Shown here: one piece after another, positions 18,301-25,733 of the stretch
How positions within the stretch are numbered: the first letter of the stretch is position 1
Layout of the letters: each line of letters opens with the position of its first letter
Assembly: GCA_022508425.1 (NCBI GenBank)
Contig: JAFLVF010000009.1
Coordinates: 1-36,592, forward strand
DNA from: Clostridiales bacterium
GTDB lineage: Bacteria > Bacillota > Clostridia > Christensenellales > Pumilibacteraceae
Reading direction: 5' to 3'
Length of the DNA: 36,592 bases
Notes under the pieces: model-generated
Told to the model about the DNA's origin: nothing
Databases searched by the model: none
Seen by the model: the letters and a program-made list of their open reading frames with translations, nothing else
Position numbers and translations under genes: made by a program

Positions 18301-19640
18301 TCTATTTTAAACTGCATTTCTACGTTTGTTACGCCGTCGACCTTGATTCTGGGCTCGTTGATATAAATATCGTCACCGTACGTTATGGTATCGAGTATGG
18401 CAAACGCGTCTCCGCCCGGTTTTGCAAAGTCTTCGAGAGTATAACCGTTTTTACCGTCAAAGTTAGGTGAGCCTTCATCAGTTGAGCTACTGATAAAAGT
18501 TTCATCATCGGGCCTATATGCAAACGGAACGTACGGTTCGTTGCCGTTTTTGTATCCCGGCAAAGCGATCATCTTGTCGCCTTTGACTATGTACCAGTAT
18601 TTTTTAAGCACAAAAGAAGTTGTCGTTCTGGTTTCTTCGGGCACGCTCAAACCCCTATAGCTTTCGCTCAGGGCGGATTCGTTGGTATAGTCAAATATAT
18701 AATTTTCGCTTTTCGAAATGTTATAGTTGTCATCCGCAAAGTTAAACTGGAATGAAGCAACATATTCGCCCGAGTCGCCAAAAACGGTACCGGACCTATT
18801 TGTAATTCTGATTTTAATCTCCTTGCCGTCTGTAACGTACAAATAGTTCGAGTAAGAGGTCGAAGATGCTGTGTCAGGATAACGAGTTGGTTTTAATGAA
18901 TCGGTACCGAAGAGCGAGCTTTTGGGGTTTTCGGTGGTGAGATCCTCGCCCATTATCATTATCGGTATATTCTTGCCTGAAGAATAAGAATAATAGGAGT
19001 TTGTGATAGTTCTGGTATTGACGACAGAGTTGTTATCTATCTGCGCCGCATACCAACCGTTGTTGTGCTGATAGATTGTGGTAATATCGCCGTGCGCGGC
19101 GTAGCCGGTGATTGCTTGAGAATACGTAGGGCCTCGGTTGGTAGGCGTTGTGGCATTTGTAAATGCGTTAATGTCGTTGACGTTGACATGAACAACCTGG
19201 GAGTCAAGAACGACAATATCGTTGTAAGGCTGCGCGTCCGCCGCCAAAGGCTCTACTTCAAACTCGTATTTGCCGGCGTTCCTTATGCTTGTCGTTTTGT
19301 CCGTGCCGTCCTTTCCGCTCGGATATGTAAACTTAGTCAGAGTAACAATGTATTCGTCGGGATCGAGTCCCAGAACGGTGTGGTAATCTATGAACTCGTC
19401 TTCTTTCTCGCCGAGAGTGTATTGCTTGCCGCCGATAGTGTACGTCTGACCGAAGGTGAAATGCTTTTGCCCGTCCGACGTGTGATCGCCTATGACCGAG
19501 GACGGGGCGCCGTCGTTGACCGTGCTCTTTTGGTTCTTTGCAAAACATAAAAATGCGCCTATGCCAATGCACAACGCCAACACGCATATGATAATTATCG
19601 AGACAATAAATCTCTTTCCCCTCAATTCGGTTTTGCCCAT
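9315..19640 (-). CDS. Giant bitopic surface protein with ~24 divergent Ig-like/MBG-like repeats
   Basis: Open frame 9315..19715; likely ATG 19640 (MGKTELRGKRFIVSIIIICVLALCIGIGAFLCF) with SD GGGGGAGTGATGTG. Repeated motif 'NxWxxxPxxxGWxYGxF...AGTYTLVAsvkGTxdYadLsLsmxFxVxqA'. C-terminal TM 'MLIDIILGVVACAFAVVVIIFAIRRYKENG'. Confidence 0.9.
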   Translation of the reverse strand: MGKTELRGKRFIVSIIIICVLALCIGIGAFLCFAKNQKSTVNDGAPSSVIGDHTSDGQKHFTFGQTYTIGGKQYTLGEKEDEFIDYHTVLGLDPDEYIVTLTKFTYPSGKDGTDKTTSIRNAGKYEFEVEPLAADAQPYNDIVVLDSQVVHVNVNDINAFTNATTPTNRGPTYSQAITGYAAHGDITTIYQHNNGWYAAQIDNNSVVNTRTITNSYYSYSSGKNIPIMIMGEDLTTENPKSSLFGTDSLKPTRYPDTASSTSYSNYLYVTDGKEIKIRITNRSGTVFGDSGEYVASFQFNFADDNYNISKSENYIFDYTNESALSESYRGLSVPEETRTTTSFVLKKYWYIVKGDKMIALPGYKNGNEPYVPFAYRPDDETFISSSTDEGSPNFDGKNGYTLEDFAKPGGDAFAILDTITYGDDIYINEPRIKVDGVTNVEMQFKIDYLSPDGAKTTIKEKGELLHVVTWVQDKQNDNKWTHSDNGAAKDSPEKTIAYYINKSMPAGTYTLYVYMSYDSGNHSVTGEYKLYVLPKAFDSEALSDLHDVIRGQEVNKGQGDYRNSRPLGAETLHDDITVAGDGGVSPLAKLNGTLKYTTKGSRIGYWKTISDKENAELYDTEVTIMYSRGDGYAGGADFSEKEIAGSFATPKTYDVYYSIYAKNYAYVGGANSKDFEHYGFNIWMFDGADVKEIYDLMKQEGGIYYHGGTYTGNDVLSTAYVSSYYDASPDKEDGMDYKNVGVAYIRLILRNKTDTFWDTSKLPHSNEGGDWFEKYYKDYFKIEGDDLLVYYTITPANNEWTVAPKLPSWYYDGFSQEDNIITGDLKFLDSQDKVQFRLGRKKSGVEGADQYEWLKIEDGEEGAVVCTFDDKGTYFNVDDKNQVSEKVAKALNQLDAGTYYLDSYVPAIKNQRKFDKGEQGGAEQDDAAQEEDNPFENNVNEFYAGSYIEVTVNQTTNSWKNVPYVIGWAYQGFNLSNFHAGEPTYFDTKDEDGESVTVKYALYSGTDTSDTTKKKFEFTDVSTKEDDFKALRVGQYTVVASYKGTTNYADMSLNIFFSVAQAANSWTKAPYMIGWTYGSFSTSNFQGGVARFPDNGQVVTYKLYKEKDDEAVDGVSADGGEDDDWIELWKDPFTSIDETVQGKFEALGAGQYKLVAAVAGTTDYAALSQNIFFNVSQTENGWKTTPRMLGWTYQGFLSGEGGNFQAGVPNYFNTPDEKVEYKLYSGTDTSASGIVKRTLTVTKKADGDKYDMSDDDAAYFKALDAGTYTLVASYKGTADYGDLSLSMIFSVAKAENTWTTTPSIVGWTFGTFSKDIFKGGIANFNTEGATYKLYVGTDTSASGIVKRPLTVTKVEANNEVKYEMSDDDVTYFKKDLHPDTYTIYAHIDEGTNYFALSASMTFRVSQANNTWDTTPFMTGWAYTSFVAGTNFRAGIAANATGNAVIYTLYQGDKITSSSTEEFHFTDITALTGKDEKTTYADKFKALPYGTYTLVAFLKGNVDYADMTLSMTFRVSQANNTWDTTPSVIGWTFGGYDEKLFTAGKAAFTTDGVKVQYTLFKEEEKDGQSTSTKQWGPVDDVTVNSTLGGLGAGQYRLVASYAGTTDYAELSLDMTFNVTQAQNTWNPTPSVIGWTFGSYDERLFTAGGATFPKKGAVIQYTLFKEENKNGQNTSTKQWGDDPITDVSIVRSKLKALGAAQYKLVAEVTGTADYSALSLSIYFSVAQVDNGWTQTPFMTGWAYKGFDVKTNFQNGKAERNTEGKKVEYILYKGTGTTEQLWDDHFTDITALTGEDGKTTYADKFTALPVGTYTLVAELEGTNDYADLRLSMVFNVTIAENNWNPAPVLVGWQYNNFQTDNNNFRAAGAVFNEDKDKKITYVLTKGIKTSDTSMAVENSTWTLEIDEYGKLTATTVDTLNELHAGAYTLTVSLTGTTNYSGLSVNILLNITQAGNSLQTGATMQTEWTYNDSLPDTLLTEGTARYGTFVYTVYTVDSDGGVSASGKVPGFINLTKKDLTSKLCGDDGSLLMGLNAGSYNLRAEVIATDDYAAVSQDLRFTVKKAQNSWKTAPTIPDWTFGNTPSSHNTPEATVDTGNEITYAYYGAKLESGISSVDYGSHVADISSALAGYYAMVVTLKGNENYDDLVTPVYFNIDPQKIKWVREPDDIEWELTNTDPDFSNITDVLVATENNQDINSFRLIYTVKLGTAVLHTITVDVTVKAGKAEGDFSELFAALKALEVARYSIVVAVAVDTTGATSIEKNVSANVKLAKPDITVKPGDGSGSGNRIKWEWGNNDKKIFNEIEVAQDGAVITYRIGFDSTWSKVYTDFEEMLKDLRSRDASEKEYIVEYTVTCENYATVIDYIYVNIDPSVTLWDESTLFASTSWTYGSFDAEKLKRPKANFGDDTIVYTITKGGSVFRTFRAEDYKDPEGMSQLETDTRSLAERVYAALIEDMAKWGAGEYTITFAIAKTVNYSAPQNITRTIQVDKIAPKWDNTTDSTDKTTINKPYDYDYSGDLPEPKLGSASWGKTAVYTLRASNASGSLYSGGSWSALLAELKKCEADTYVVTAEIDGDDNHAALTYTLTIIISVKANSWKQNENSGGADRDSAVPISWTYGSETAPVIKFGAEYNGDKMVVRVGLVGIGGAVSQYEIVSYSNLGNYIKGLSAGTYFIYATVDADYKYSGLESWVSLVIEKANNEWLENESGDGVDLIISNWIWSEFARDIDTHLILPIAKQGDSVSIAVYKKGGITPEFTVIVAFVTGTDGKNINTNDRAALISELCRLGVGEYTITATVNEQTNYKSLSGDTAKTVNFKVEQATNRWTTAPAFFMGTQDVSNGWVYGSNIVVNYAPYFGNATVTYSTENGSENWTAMPSTVGDYKAVFSVVGTDNYKALTKTVFFTISPVTNREFSASPGVTDWAWNNYDEKNNLFTGTPVSLGEVRFEVREGHEGGAALFRKFQLFNDVGGKGIHTGSFAQDKYVEPEIAAELNKLTQGTYTLRLYVAARDNYDAFEYETSFIVTEAKNAWVETPKITAWYFGSYNDDVNAPTATALYGKPNIVIRHKDTGEMFYRYTGVEETYDRLADAKVGWYKMTVTVNGIPDQYGGLEEIIEFQVFVNSDQNFWVTVPSIEGWTANIDETVVMPTGLPFRGLPYFEFYKAVYENDEYQLKEKVEKGEDSFTVDNSRKYARIFYIPTAPGTYFMLSYAENESNSNDYLGVNHSSRIMFTIRDRVIAWDQSVRISSVLYLGERAKWAGPTARTNLTGDDTVKITYRYLDALTRRDLGSQIPTVAGKYIVVAYASARYTQTITSEMMFEVALSKNSWVGDSSPSIESWSEEFSGNSPNPIGDATYGEITYIYINKDRPDIFLTDRPTAAGRYIMIARVELDGYETLEARYEFTIAPAFDNTFMLIDIILGVVACAFAVVVIIFAIRRYKENG
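14733..15966 (-). repeat. Near-identical DNA repeats inside the giant gene
   Basis: Exact 30-nt match 14733-14762 = 15042-15071 (309 apart); 41-nt match with one mismatch 15073-15113 / 15403-15443 (330 apart); exact 37-nt match 15600-15636 = 15930-15966 (330 apart). Confidence 0.9.
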
Positions 19641-19759
19641 CACATCACTCCCCCAATATAAGTCAGTATCCCTTCCCGCTATATAGCAATAGCGAAGCAA
19701 AACTGCCTCGCCCAAAACATCTTTGTGTTGAATTTTCGTAAACAGCCGTTATTAGTTAT

Positions 19760-19787
19760 ATTATATCAAATCTATCGCGATTGTCAA
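19760..19787 (-). promoter_or_regulatory. Consensus sigma-A/70 promoter for the giant surface-protein operon
   Basis: Minus strand TTGACA (19787..19782), 16-nt spacer, TATAAT (19765..19760); predicted 5' UTR about 110 nt. Confidence 0.82.
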
Positions 19788-19865
19788 TATCTTCCGAAAA
19801 ATTTTTTATAAAAAATCGGCGCGTTTTGCGACGGTACAATCCGCGTTTTTACGCCCGAAACAATC

Positions 19866-19897
19866 AAAAACCCCGAAATGTACTTTCGTTTCGGGGT
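19866..19897 (-). terminator. Rho-independent terminator after glgA
   Basis: Minus strand ACCCCGAAA..TTTCGGGGT followed by TTTTTG. Confidence 0.8.
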
Positions 19898-19985
19898 CTG
19901 AATAGCGGAGTTTAATCGCCGTGGTATTTGCTTTGATGTGTGCGCCGTATTTTGACGGCATTTTCCCTGCAAAGCGGCTGCAATA

Positions 19986-21470
19986 TCAGATGTTCGGCAA
20001 ACCTTTGTACATCGCAATATATTCTTTTGCGCTCGCGTTCCACGAAAAATCGGTGCGCATTGCTCTGTCGACAAGAGCGCGCCACTTCTCCGGAAAACCG
20101 TTGTACAGACCGAGCGCGCGATCCACCGCATTGAGAAGATCGGCGACGGAGTAATGCGCAAATTTATACCCGTTGCCGAAGTCGCCGTTGTACGCGTCCA
20201 CTATGCTGTCGTGGAGCCCGCCCGTCTCGCGCACAATGGGAATAGTTCCGTAACGACACGCCATCATTTGGCTTAGGCCGCACGGCTCGGTACGGCTCGG
20301 CATGAGAAACATGTCAGCGCCCGAATATATCTTGTGCGACATGTCGGTGTTAAACGCAATTACGGCGCGAAGTTTGTTGCCGTAAATATCTTGCAGATAT
20401 CTGAAGTAGTTTTCGTAATCGCTCTCGCCCGTGCCGAGCATGATAAACTGAATATCCCGGGCAAGCAGATCGTTCATAGCGGCTTTGACTATATCCAAGC
20501 CCTTGTGCGAGGCGAGCCGCGTAATCATCGCGACAATGGGAACATTCGCCCTGACCGGCAATCCCAGCATGGATTGAAGCTCGGCCTTGCACTTCGCCTT
20601 GCCCGATTTGTCTTTGACCGAATAATGCGCGAATAGCGACGGGTTTGTTTCGGGATTGTACTGCTCGGTGTTGACGCCGTTGAGTATGCCTTTCAGCTTG
20701 TGCTCGTTGCGTTTTAGGTCGTAGTCGAGCGTGTGGCCGTACTCTTGAGTGAGAATCTCCTTGGCATAAGTCGGACTGACCGTCGTCACCATATCGGCAT
20801 AATCGATTGCGCCCTTCATAAGGTTTATCTCGCCGAAGTGCTCGATACTACCGAATTCATGCTCGGGAATGCCGAACACGTCGCCGATAATCTGCCGAGG
20901 ATACCAGCCTTGATATTCGATATTGTGAATCGTATACACAGTCTTTATGCCCTTGTAGTTGTCCGAATACATATAGAACAGCTTGTAGTATATGGGCACA
21001 AGCGCGGTCTGCCAGTCGTTGCAATGCAAAACGTCGGGCATAAAGTCGAGGCGCGGCAGAATGTCTATAACCGCTTTGGAAAAGAAAGCGAATCTCTCGC
21101 CGTCGTCGCCGAAACCGTACAGCTTGTCGCGCTTGAAATAATACTCATTGTCTATAAAGTAATATACCGTGTTACCCTCTTGAATCTTGAACAACCCGCA
21201 ATACTGCCGCCGCCACGAAAGCTCGACAAAAGTCCAGCACACGAATTGCAAGTCCGCTCTACGCTTTTCGGGAAAACTGCCGTACAGCGGAAGTATGACT
21301 CTCGCCTCGTACTCGCCGCTGTCGTTTATCGCCTTGGGTAGACTGCCCATGACCTCGCCCAATCCTCCCGTGCCGGCAAAAGGGAACGCCTCCGACGCGA
21401 CAAACAGTATTTTCTTCTTGGGCGCGGCTTTTACTTCCGCTTTTTTAACCGCCTGCTTCTTTGTTGCCAT
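19986..21470 (-). CDS. glgA: Glycogen synthase
   Basis: 'KKILFVASEAFPFAGTGGLGEVMGSLPKAI', 'NDWQTALVPIYYK', 'PSRTEPCGLSQMMACRYGTIPIVRETGGLHDSI'; ATG 21470 preceded by AGGAGG; the track start 21554 is upstream of the SD. Confidence 0.95.
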   Translation of the reverse strand: MATKKQAVKKAEVKAAPKKKILFVASEAFPFAGTGGLGEVMGSLPKAINDSGEYEARVILPLYGSFPEKRRADLQFVCWTFVELSWRRQYCGLFKIQEGNTVYYFIDNEYYFKRDKLYGFGDDGERFAFFSKAVIDILPRLDFMPDVLHCNDWQTALVPIYYKLFYMYSDNYKGIKTVYTIHNIEYQGWYPRQIIGDVFGIPEHEFGSIEHFGEINLMKGAIDYADMVTTVSPTYAKEILTQEYGHTLDYDLKRNEHKLKGILNGVNTEQYNPETNPSLFAHYSVKDKSGKAKCKAELQSMLGLPVRANVPIVAMITRLASHKGLDIVKAAMNDLLARDIQFIMLGTGESDYENYFRYLQDIYGNKLRAVIAFNTDMSHKIYSGADMFLMPSRTEPCGLSQMMACRYGTIPIVRETGGLHDSIVDAYNGDFGNGYKFAHYSVADLLNAVDRALGLYNGFPEKWRALVDRAMRTDFSWNASAKEYIAMYKGLPNI

Positions 21471-21643
21471 AATAATAACGAAACCTCCTAAAAAGGCGCT
21501 TGAAAATGTAGGAAAGAGTTGCGCTGACGGCGTAGTCGCGCCGCAGACGGACAACAGGCGACGAGGCGCGACGGGAGTTTAGTTAAACCTAAATGACCGA
21601 GCGCCGAGAAGCACGTAATCCGTATCCGGCGATGAATACGACG

Positions 21644-22753
21644 TCAGATTACCGCGTGCTTAGATATAAAGTACGGATGCGTCTCATGCCCAGACAATGT
21701 TCTTCCGTCGAGCACGGTAACGAGCTTGTCCGCCACCACGCAGTTGAGACTGCTGTTCTCGCCGATAACGGCGTCTTGGAAAATAATCGAATTTGTTATC
21801 TTCGCGCCCTTTGCTATCTTTACGCCGCGGAACAGTATGGAATTGCTGACCTCGCCTTGGATATCGCAGCCGTCGGCAATGAGCGAATTGTGTATGACGG
21901 CGGCGCTCCCCACGCGGGCGGGCGCGCTGTCGCGCACCTTTGTATAGATATTGGCGCCGTCGCGATAGAACAGCTCGTCGCGGATATCTTTGTTGAGCAG
22001 TTCGAGCGAGTGCTTGTAATAGTTGCTCAAACTGTCGATATTTGCAAAATATCCGTCCTGCATGTATGCGTAAATATTGTATTGATTGCAACCTTTTGCA
22101 AGTATGTCATTGGTAAAGCTGGCATAGCCCAACTCTGTCGAGGTATCGAGCATGTTGAGCAGGAATTTACGGTTCGTGACGAATATGTTGGCAAACACGA
22201 TATTCTCGCCGCTCGCCTTGCTCGTATTGATCACGCCGACAACCTTGCCGTCGCCGTTGACGTCGACTATCGTGCGCGGTTTTTTGTTGGTCAGATTCTT
22301 CTTGCGCGTGACGAGCGTAATGTCGGCGTGATTGTCAATATGCGACGCGATTACGTTGGAAAGATTGATGTTGCACACGTTGTCGCAATCGCTGAACACC
22401 ACATAGTCCTCGTCGCAATGCCGAATAAACGGCTCTATGTTCTTGATCGCGCCGAGGCGGTGGCTGTACAAATCCTTGTCGCCGCCGCCGTAAGGCGGAA
22501 GAATTATCAGTCCGCCGTTTTTGCGCGACAAATCCCAATGCTTGCCGCTTCCGACATGGTCCATGAGCGACTGATAGTTGTTCTTTGTAATTACGCCGAC
22601 CTTGGATATTCCGCTGTTGACCATGTTGGACAGCACGAAATCTATAAGCCTAAACCTGCCGCCAAACGGCACGGAGGCCAAAGAACGCACCGCGGTAAGC
22701 TCGCCGATATCCTTGTCGTGAAGATTTCCGAAAATGATTCCGAGTGTTTTCAT
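21644..22753 (-). CDS. glgD: Glucose-1-phosphate adenylyltransferase regulatory-type subunit GlgD
   Basis: 369 aa; 'LGIIFGNLHDKDIGELTAVRSLASVPFGGRFRLIDFVLSNMVNSGI' is typical of GlgD; start overlaps the glgC stop (TAATG). Confidence 0.94.
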   Translation of the reverse strand: MKTLGIIFGNLHDKDIGELTAVRSLASVPFGGRFRLIDFVLSNMVNSGISKVGVITKNNYQSLMDHVGSGKHWDLSRKNGGLIILPPYGGGDKDLYSHRLGAIKNIEPFIRHCDEDYVVFSDCDNVCNINLSNVIASHIDNHADITLVTRKKNLTNKKPRTIVDVNGDGKVVGVINTSKASGENIVFANIFVTNRKFLLNMLDTSTELGYASFTNDILAKGCNQYNIYAYMQDGYFANIDSLSNYYKHSLELLNKDIRDELFYRDGANIYTKVRDSAPARVGSAAVIHNSLIADGCDIQGEVSNSILFRGVKIAKGAKITNSIIFQDAVIGENSSLNCVVADKLVTVLDGRTLSGHETHPYFISKHAVI

Positions 22754-23943
22754 TACGCTTGTACTCCTATATCCACAATCTCGCCCGACCCTACATTAGT
22801 GCCGCGTTTAAGAACAGTCCCTCTTCCGACGAGCGCGATACGGTGCTTGTCCGAATTGTTGTCTCCGATCGTAACCTTGTCCTCTATCACGACGTTTTCG
22901 TCTATCATGCCGTAATTGATTCTGACCTTCTTGCCGATGACCGCGCCCTGCATAACTATGCTGTTCTCTATGACCGCGCCCTCGCCGACGGTAACGCCCT
23001 CGCCGATGACGGAGTTGATGACCGTGCCGTTTATCTCGCAACCCGTCGTCATAATGGAATTGACGAACTTGCCGGTCTTGCCTATATACGACGGCGGGAG
23101 CGGCTGGTTGCGCGAATAAATCTTAAACGACGGATCGTCGAGATCGAAAACGGGTTTGTCGCCGAGCAAGTCCATATTCGCTTCCCAAAGACTGGTGACC
23201 GTGCCGACGTCCTTCCAATATCCGTCGAACTGATAGGCAAACATTCTGCACTTGGCCTTGAGCATCTTGGGAATGATATTCTTGCCGAAGTCGTTGACGG
23301 AGGACTTGTCAGCCTCGTCGGCAATCAGCTCGCGCACCAAGACGTCCTTTTTGAATATGTATATACCCATGCTGGCATGGTTGCTCTTGGGAGTCTTGGG
23401 CTTTTCCTCAAACGACGTTATGCTCTTGTCCGGCGCATAGTCCATGATGCCGAAACGGCTCGCCTCTTCCGCAGGCACGTCGATTACCGCAATGGTGCAA
23501 TCGGCGTTGTGCGCGACGTGCTCGCCCAACATCCTGCTGTAATCCATTTTGTAAATGTGGTCGCCCGACAGAATAAGCACGTGCTCGGAATCGAACTCGT
23601 TGAGGAAATGCAGATTTTGGTAAATGGCGTTGGCCGTGCCCTTGTACCACTCTCCGCCCGTCTTGGCCTGGTACGGCGGAAGGGTATGCACGCCGCCGTA
23701 GCTACGGTCCAAGTCCCACGGCTCGCCGTTGCCGACGTACTCGTTGAGAATGAGCGGTTGGTACTGCGTAAGCACGCCCACCGTGTCTATGCCCGAGTTG
23801 GTACAGTTACTAAGCGGAAAATCTATTATGCGGTACTTGGCGCCGAACGACACCGCAGGCTTTGCCACGCTGTTGGTAAGCGCAAACAACCTTGTACCCT
23901 GCCCGCCCGCAAGCAACATTGCCACACATTTTTTCTTTTTCAT
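22753..23943 (-). CDS. glgC: Glucose-1-phosphate adenylyltransferase
   Basis: 396 aa; '[54 protein letters not shown]'. Confidence 0.96.
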   Translation of the reverse strand: MKKKKCVAMLLAGGQGTRLFALTNSVAKPAVSFGAKYRIIDFPLSNCTNSGIDTVGVLTQYQPLILNEYVGNGEPWDLDRSYGGVHTLPPYQAKTGGEWYKGTANAIYQNLHFLNEFDSEHVLILSGDHIYKMDYSRMLGEHVAHNADCTIAVIDVPAEEASRFGIMDYAPDKSITSFEEKPKTPKSNHASMGIYIFKKDVLVRELIADEADKSSVNDFGKNIIPKMLKAKCRMFAYQFDGYWKDVGTVTSLWEANMDLLGDKPVFDLDDPSFKIYSRNQPLPPSYIGKTGKFVNSIMTTGCEINGTVINSVIGEGVTVGEGAVIENSIVMQGAVIGKKVRINYGMIDENVVIEDKVTIGDNNSDKHRIALVGRGTVLKRGTNVGSGEIVDIGVQA

Positions 23944-24011
23944 ATTTTATCTCCGGAAGGTTTGATGCCGAAATTTTATTGTATCGAAATCTTATACGAT
24001 AACGCATGATT

Positions 24012-24040
24012 ATTATAACATACTCGATAAGATTTCTCAA
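24012..24040 (-). promoter_or_regulatory. sigma-A/70-type promoter for the glgCDA operon
   Basis: Minus strand TTGAGA (24040..24035), 17-nt spacer, TATAAT (24017..24012). Confidence 0.75.
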
Positions 24041-24065
24041 TAGCTTCTGTAATATTTCGCAAAGG

Positions 24066-24093
24066 CAAATCCGAGCCAAGATGCTCGGATTTG
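24066..24093. terminator. Hairpin, probable end of the fructan operon
   Basis: CAAATCCGAGC-caagat-GCTCGGATTTG perfect 11-bp stem between the ABC ATPase gene and the glg promoter; T-run weak. Confidence 0.6.
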
Positions 24094-24151
24094 TCGTAAA
24101 ATTATTGATCGGATATTCGTCATTCGTACTACTCGAAAAATATTGCGACTG

Positions 24152-25732
24152 TTATTTTTCTGTCTTTTTCGATTCCGAATTATCCGATTTGGAGGAATCG
24201 GGTTCGTCTTGGTTCTTCTTCTTGAACAGGCCCTTGACCTTGTCGACAAACTTGCCGAACAAGCCTTTTTCCTGCTGAATAACGACTACGTTGTCCTCGT
24301 CCAACTTTTGCGTGTTGTCGATTTCCTCGTACTCGAAGTAATCTTTGTTTATCGCCTTGAGCGTGGATTCGTTGAAGAAACGAGTGTGCGCCGGATCTAC
24401 GGCCACGTCAACGGCGTCGCCTATTCTCACCTGGAATTCACTGCTAGTCTTGGATATGACCTTTGTTTCGCCGACGTTGCCGTACAGGTTGATTATATCG
24501 CCGAGCATCTCTATGTGCGTTACGTCATACTTGAAAGAATGCGCCTTGAAGCGATCGAATTTCTCGTCCTCTTTGTAAATTAGATTTTCGGGACGAATGC
24601 CGTAGATAAGCCGCTTGCCCTCGTAGTTTTCCAACAGCTTTTGCTGATCCTTGGTCAGCTTGATCTTTACGCAATTGTCGGTTATGTCCTCGCCGTTAAC
24701 CTTGACCGACTTGATGACATATCCGAAGTCCGGCGTAACGGTAAGCTGAATCTTGGTGCCTGCCGCAGCAAACTCGGCGCTTGCTGTCACCTTGCCGTGC
24801 GCGGACGGCATGATAGTAACGGGGTGCTGGTAGGGAGTCTTTGCCTCGCCGACCGCGGGCTCCGCCTGCGCGGGAACTTCGTCAAATTGCTCGCTTCCGT
24901 CGGGAACCGATTTTTCGAATTCGGCTTCGACCTTGACTTCGCCGTCGGGCATGGTAAATACTTTCGCGTCGGACACAAACACGTCGCCGTGCTTCTCGCC
25001 GTGGAAGATATTCATAGCGGGCGTGCCTATAAACCCTGCCACAAACACGTTTGCGGGGTACTTATAAAGCTCGTCGGGCGTGGCGATTTGTTGGATAATG
25101 CCGTCCTTCATTATGACTATTCTGTCCGCCATTGTCATGGCCTCGATCTGGTCGTGCGTGACGTAAATGGTGGTAGCGTTGACCGCCTTGTGTATACGCA
25201 CAATCTCCGACCTCATAGCTACGCGCAGTTTGGCGTCGAGGTTACTGAGCGGCTCGTCCATAAGGAAGACCTTGGGCTCGCGAACGATAGCGCGACCGAG
25301 CGCAACGCGCTGGCGCTGACCGCCGGAGAGCGCACGAGGCTTTCTGTCGAGGTAGGGCGTCAGCTTGAGAATATTGGCCGCACCGCGCACGCGCCTGTCG
25401 ATAACGTCCTTGGGCACCTTGTGCAGTTTGAGCGAGTACGCCATATTCTTGTACACTGTCATCTGCGGATACAGCGCGTACGACTGGAACACCATCGCTA
25501 TCCCTCTGTCCTTGGGCGCGACGTTGTTGACGAGCTGACCGTCTATGTACATTTCGCCGGTGGAGATTTCCTCCAAGCCGGCTATCATGCGCAGTGTTGT
25601 AGACTTGCCGCATCCGGACGGACCGACGAACGCTATAAACTCGTTGTCCGCGATATCTATATTAAAATCATGAACGGCATGAACGCCGCCGTCGTAGATT
25701 TTGTTGATGTTTTTTAACTGAATAGTAGCCAT
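24152..25732 (-). CDS. Carbohydrate ABC transporter ATP-binding protein (MsmK/UgpC-like) with inserted module and C-terminal tail
   Basis: Walker A 'GPSGCGKST', signature '[36 protein letters not shown]', H-loop '[17 protein letters not shown]', '[11 protein letters not shown]', 'GIRPENL'; 526 aa, much longer than canonical MsmK. Confidence 0.93.
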   Translation of the reverse strand: MATIQLKNINKIYDGGVHAVHDFNIDIADNEFIAFVGPSGCGKSTTLRMIAGLEEISTGEMYIDGQLVNNVAPKDRGIAMVFQSYALYPQMTVYKNMAYSLKLHKVPKDVIDRRVRGAANILKLTPYLDRKPRALSGGQRQRVALGRAIVREPKVFLMDEPLSNLDAKLRVAMRSEIVRIHKAVNATTIYVTHDQIEAMTMADRIVIMKDGIIQQIATPDELYKYPANVFVAGFIGTPAMNIFHGEKHGDVFVSDAKVFTMPDGEVKVEAEFEKSVPDGSEQFDEVPAQAEPAVGEAKTPYQHPVTIMPSAHGKVTASAEFAAAGTKIQLTVTPDFGYVIKSVKVNGEDITDNCVKIKLTKDQQKLLENYEGKRLIYGIRPENLIYKEDEKFDRFKAHSFKYDVTHIEMLGDIINLYGNVGETKVISKTSSEFQVRIGDAVDVAVDPAHTRFFNESTLKAINKDYFEYEEIDNTQKLDEDNVVVIQQEKGLFGKFVDKVKGLFKKKNQDEPDSSKSDNSESKKTEK

Positions 25733-25733
25733 T

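Noticed and set aside
21535-21572. GTCGCGCC/GGCGCGAC inverted repeat between glgD and glgA as a terminator
   Set aside because: No T-tract and long loop; genes appear to be one operon.
21593-24009. Long + strand ORFs of 440 and 421 aa
   Set aside because: Fully antisense to glgD/glgC, low-complexity V/A/H-rich translations typical of shadow frames.
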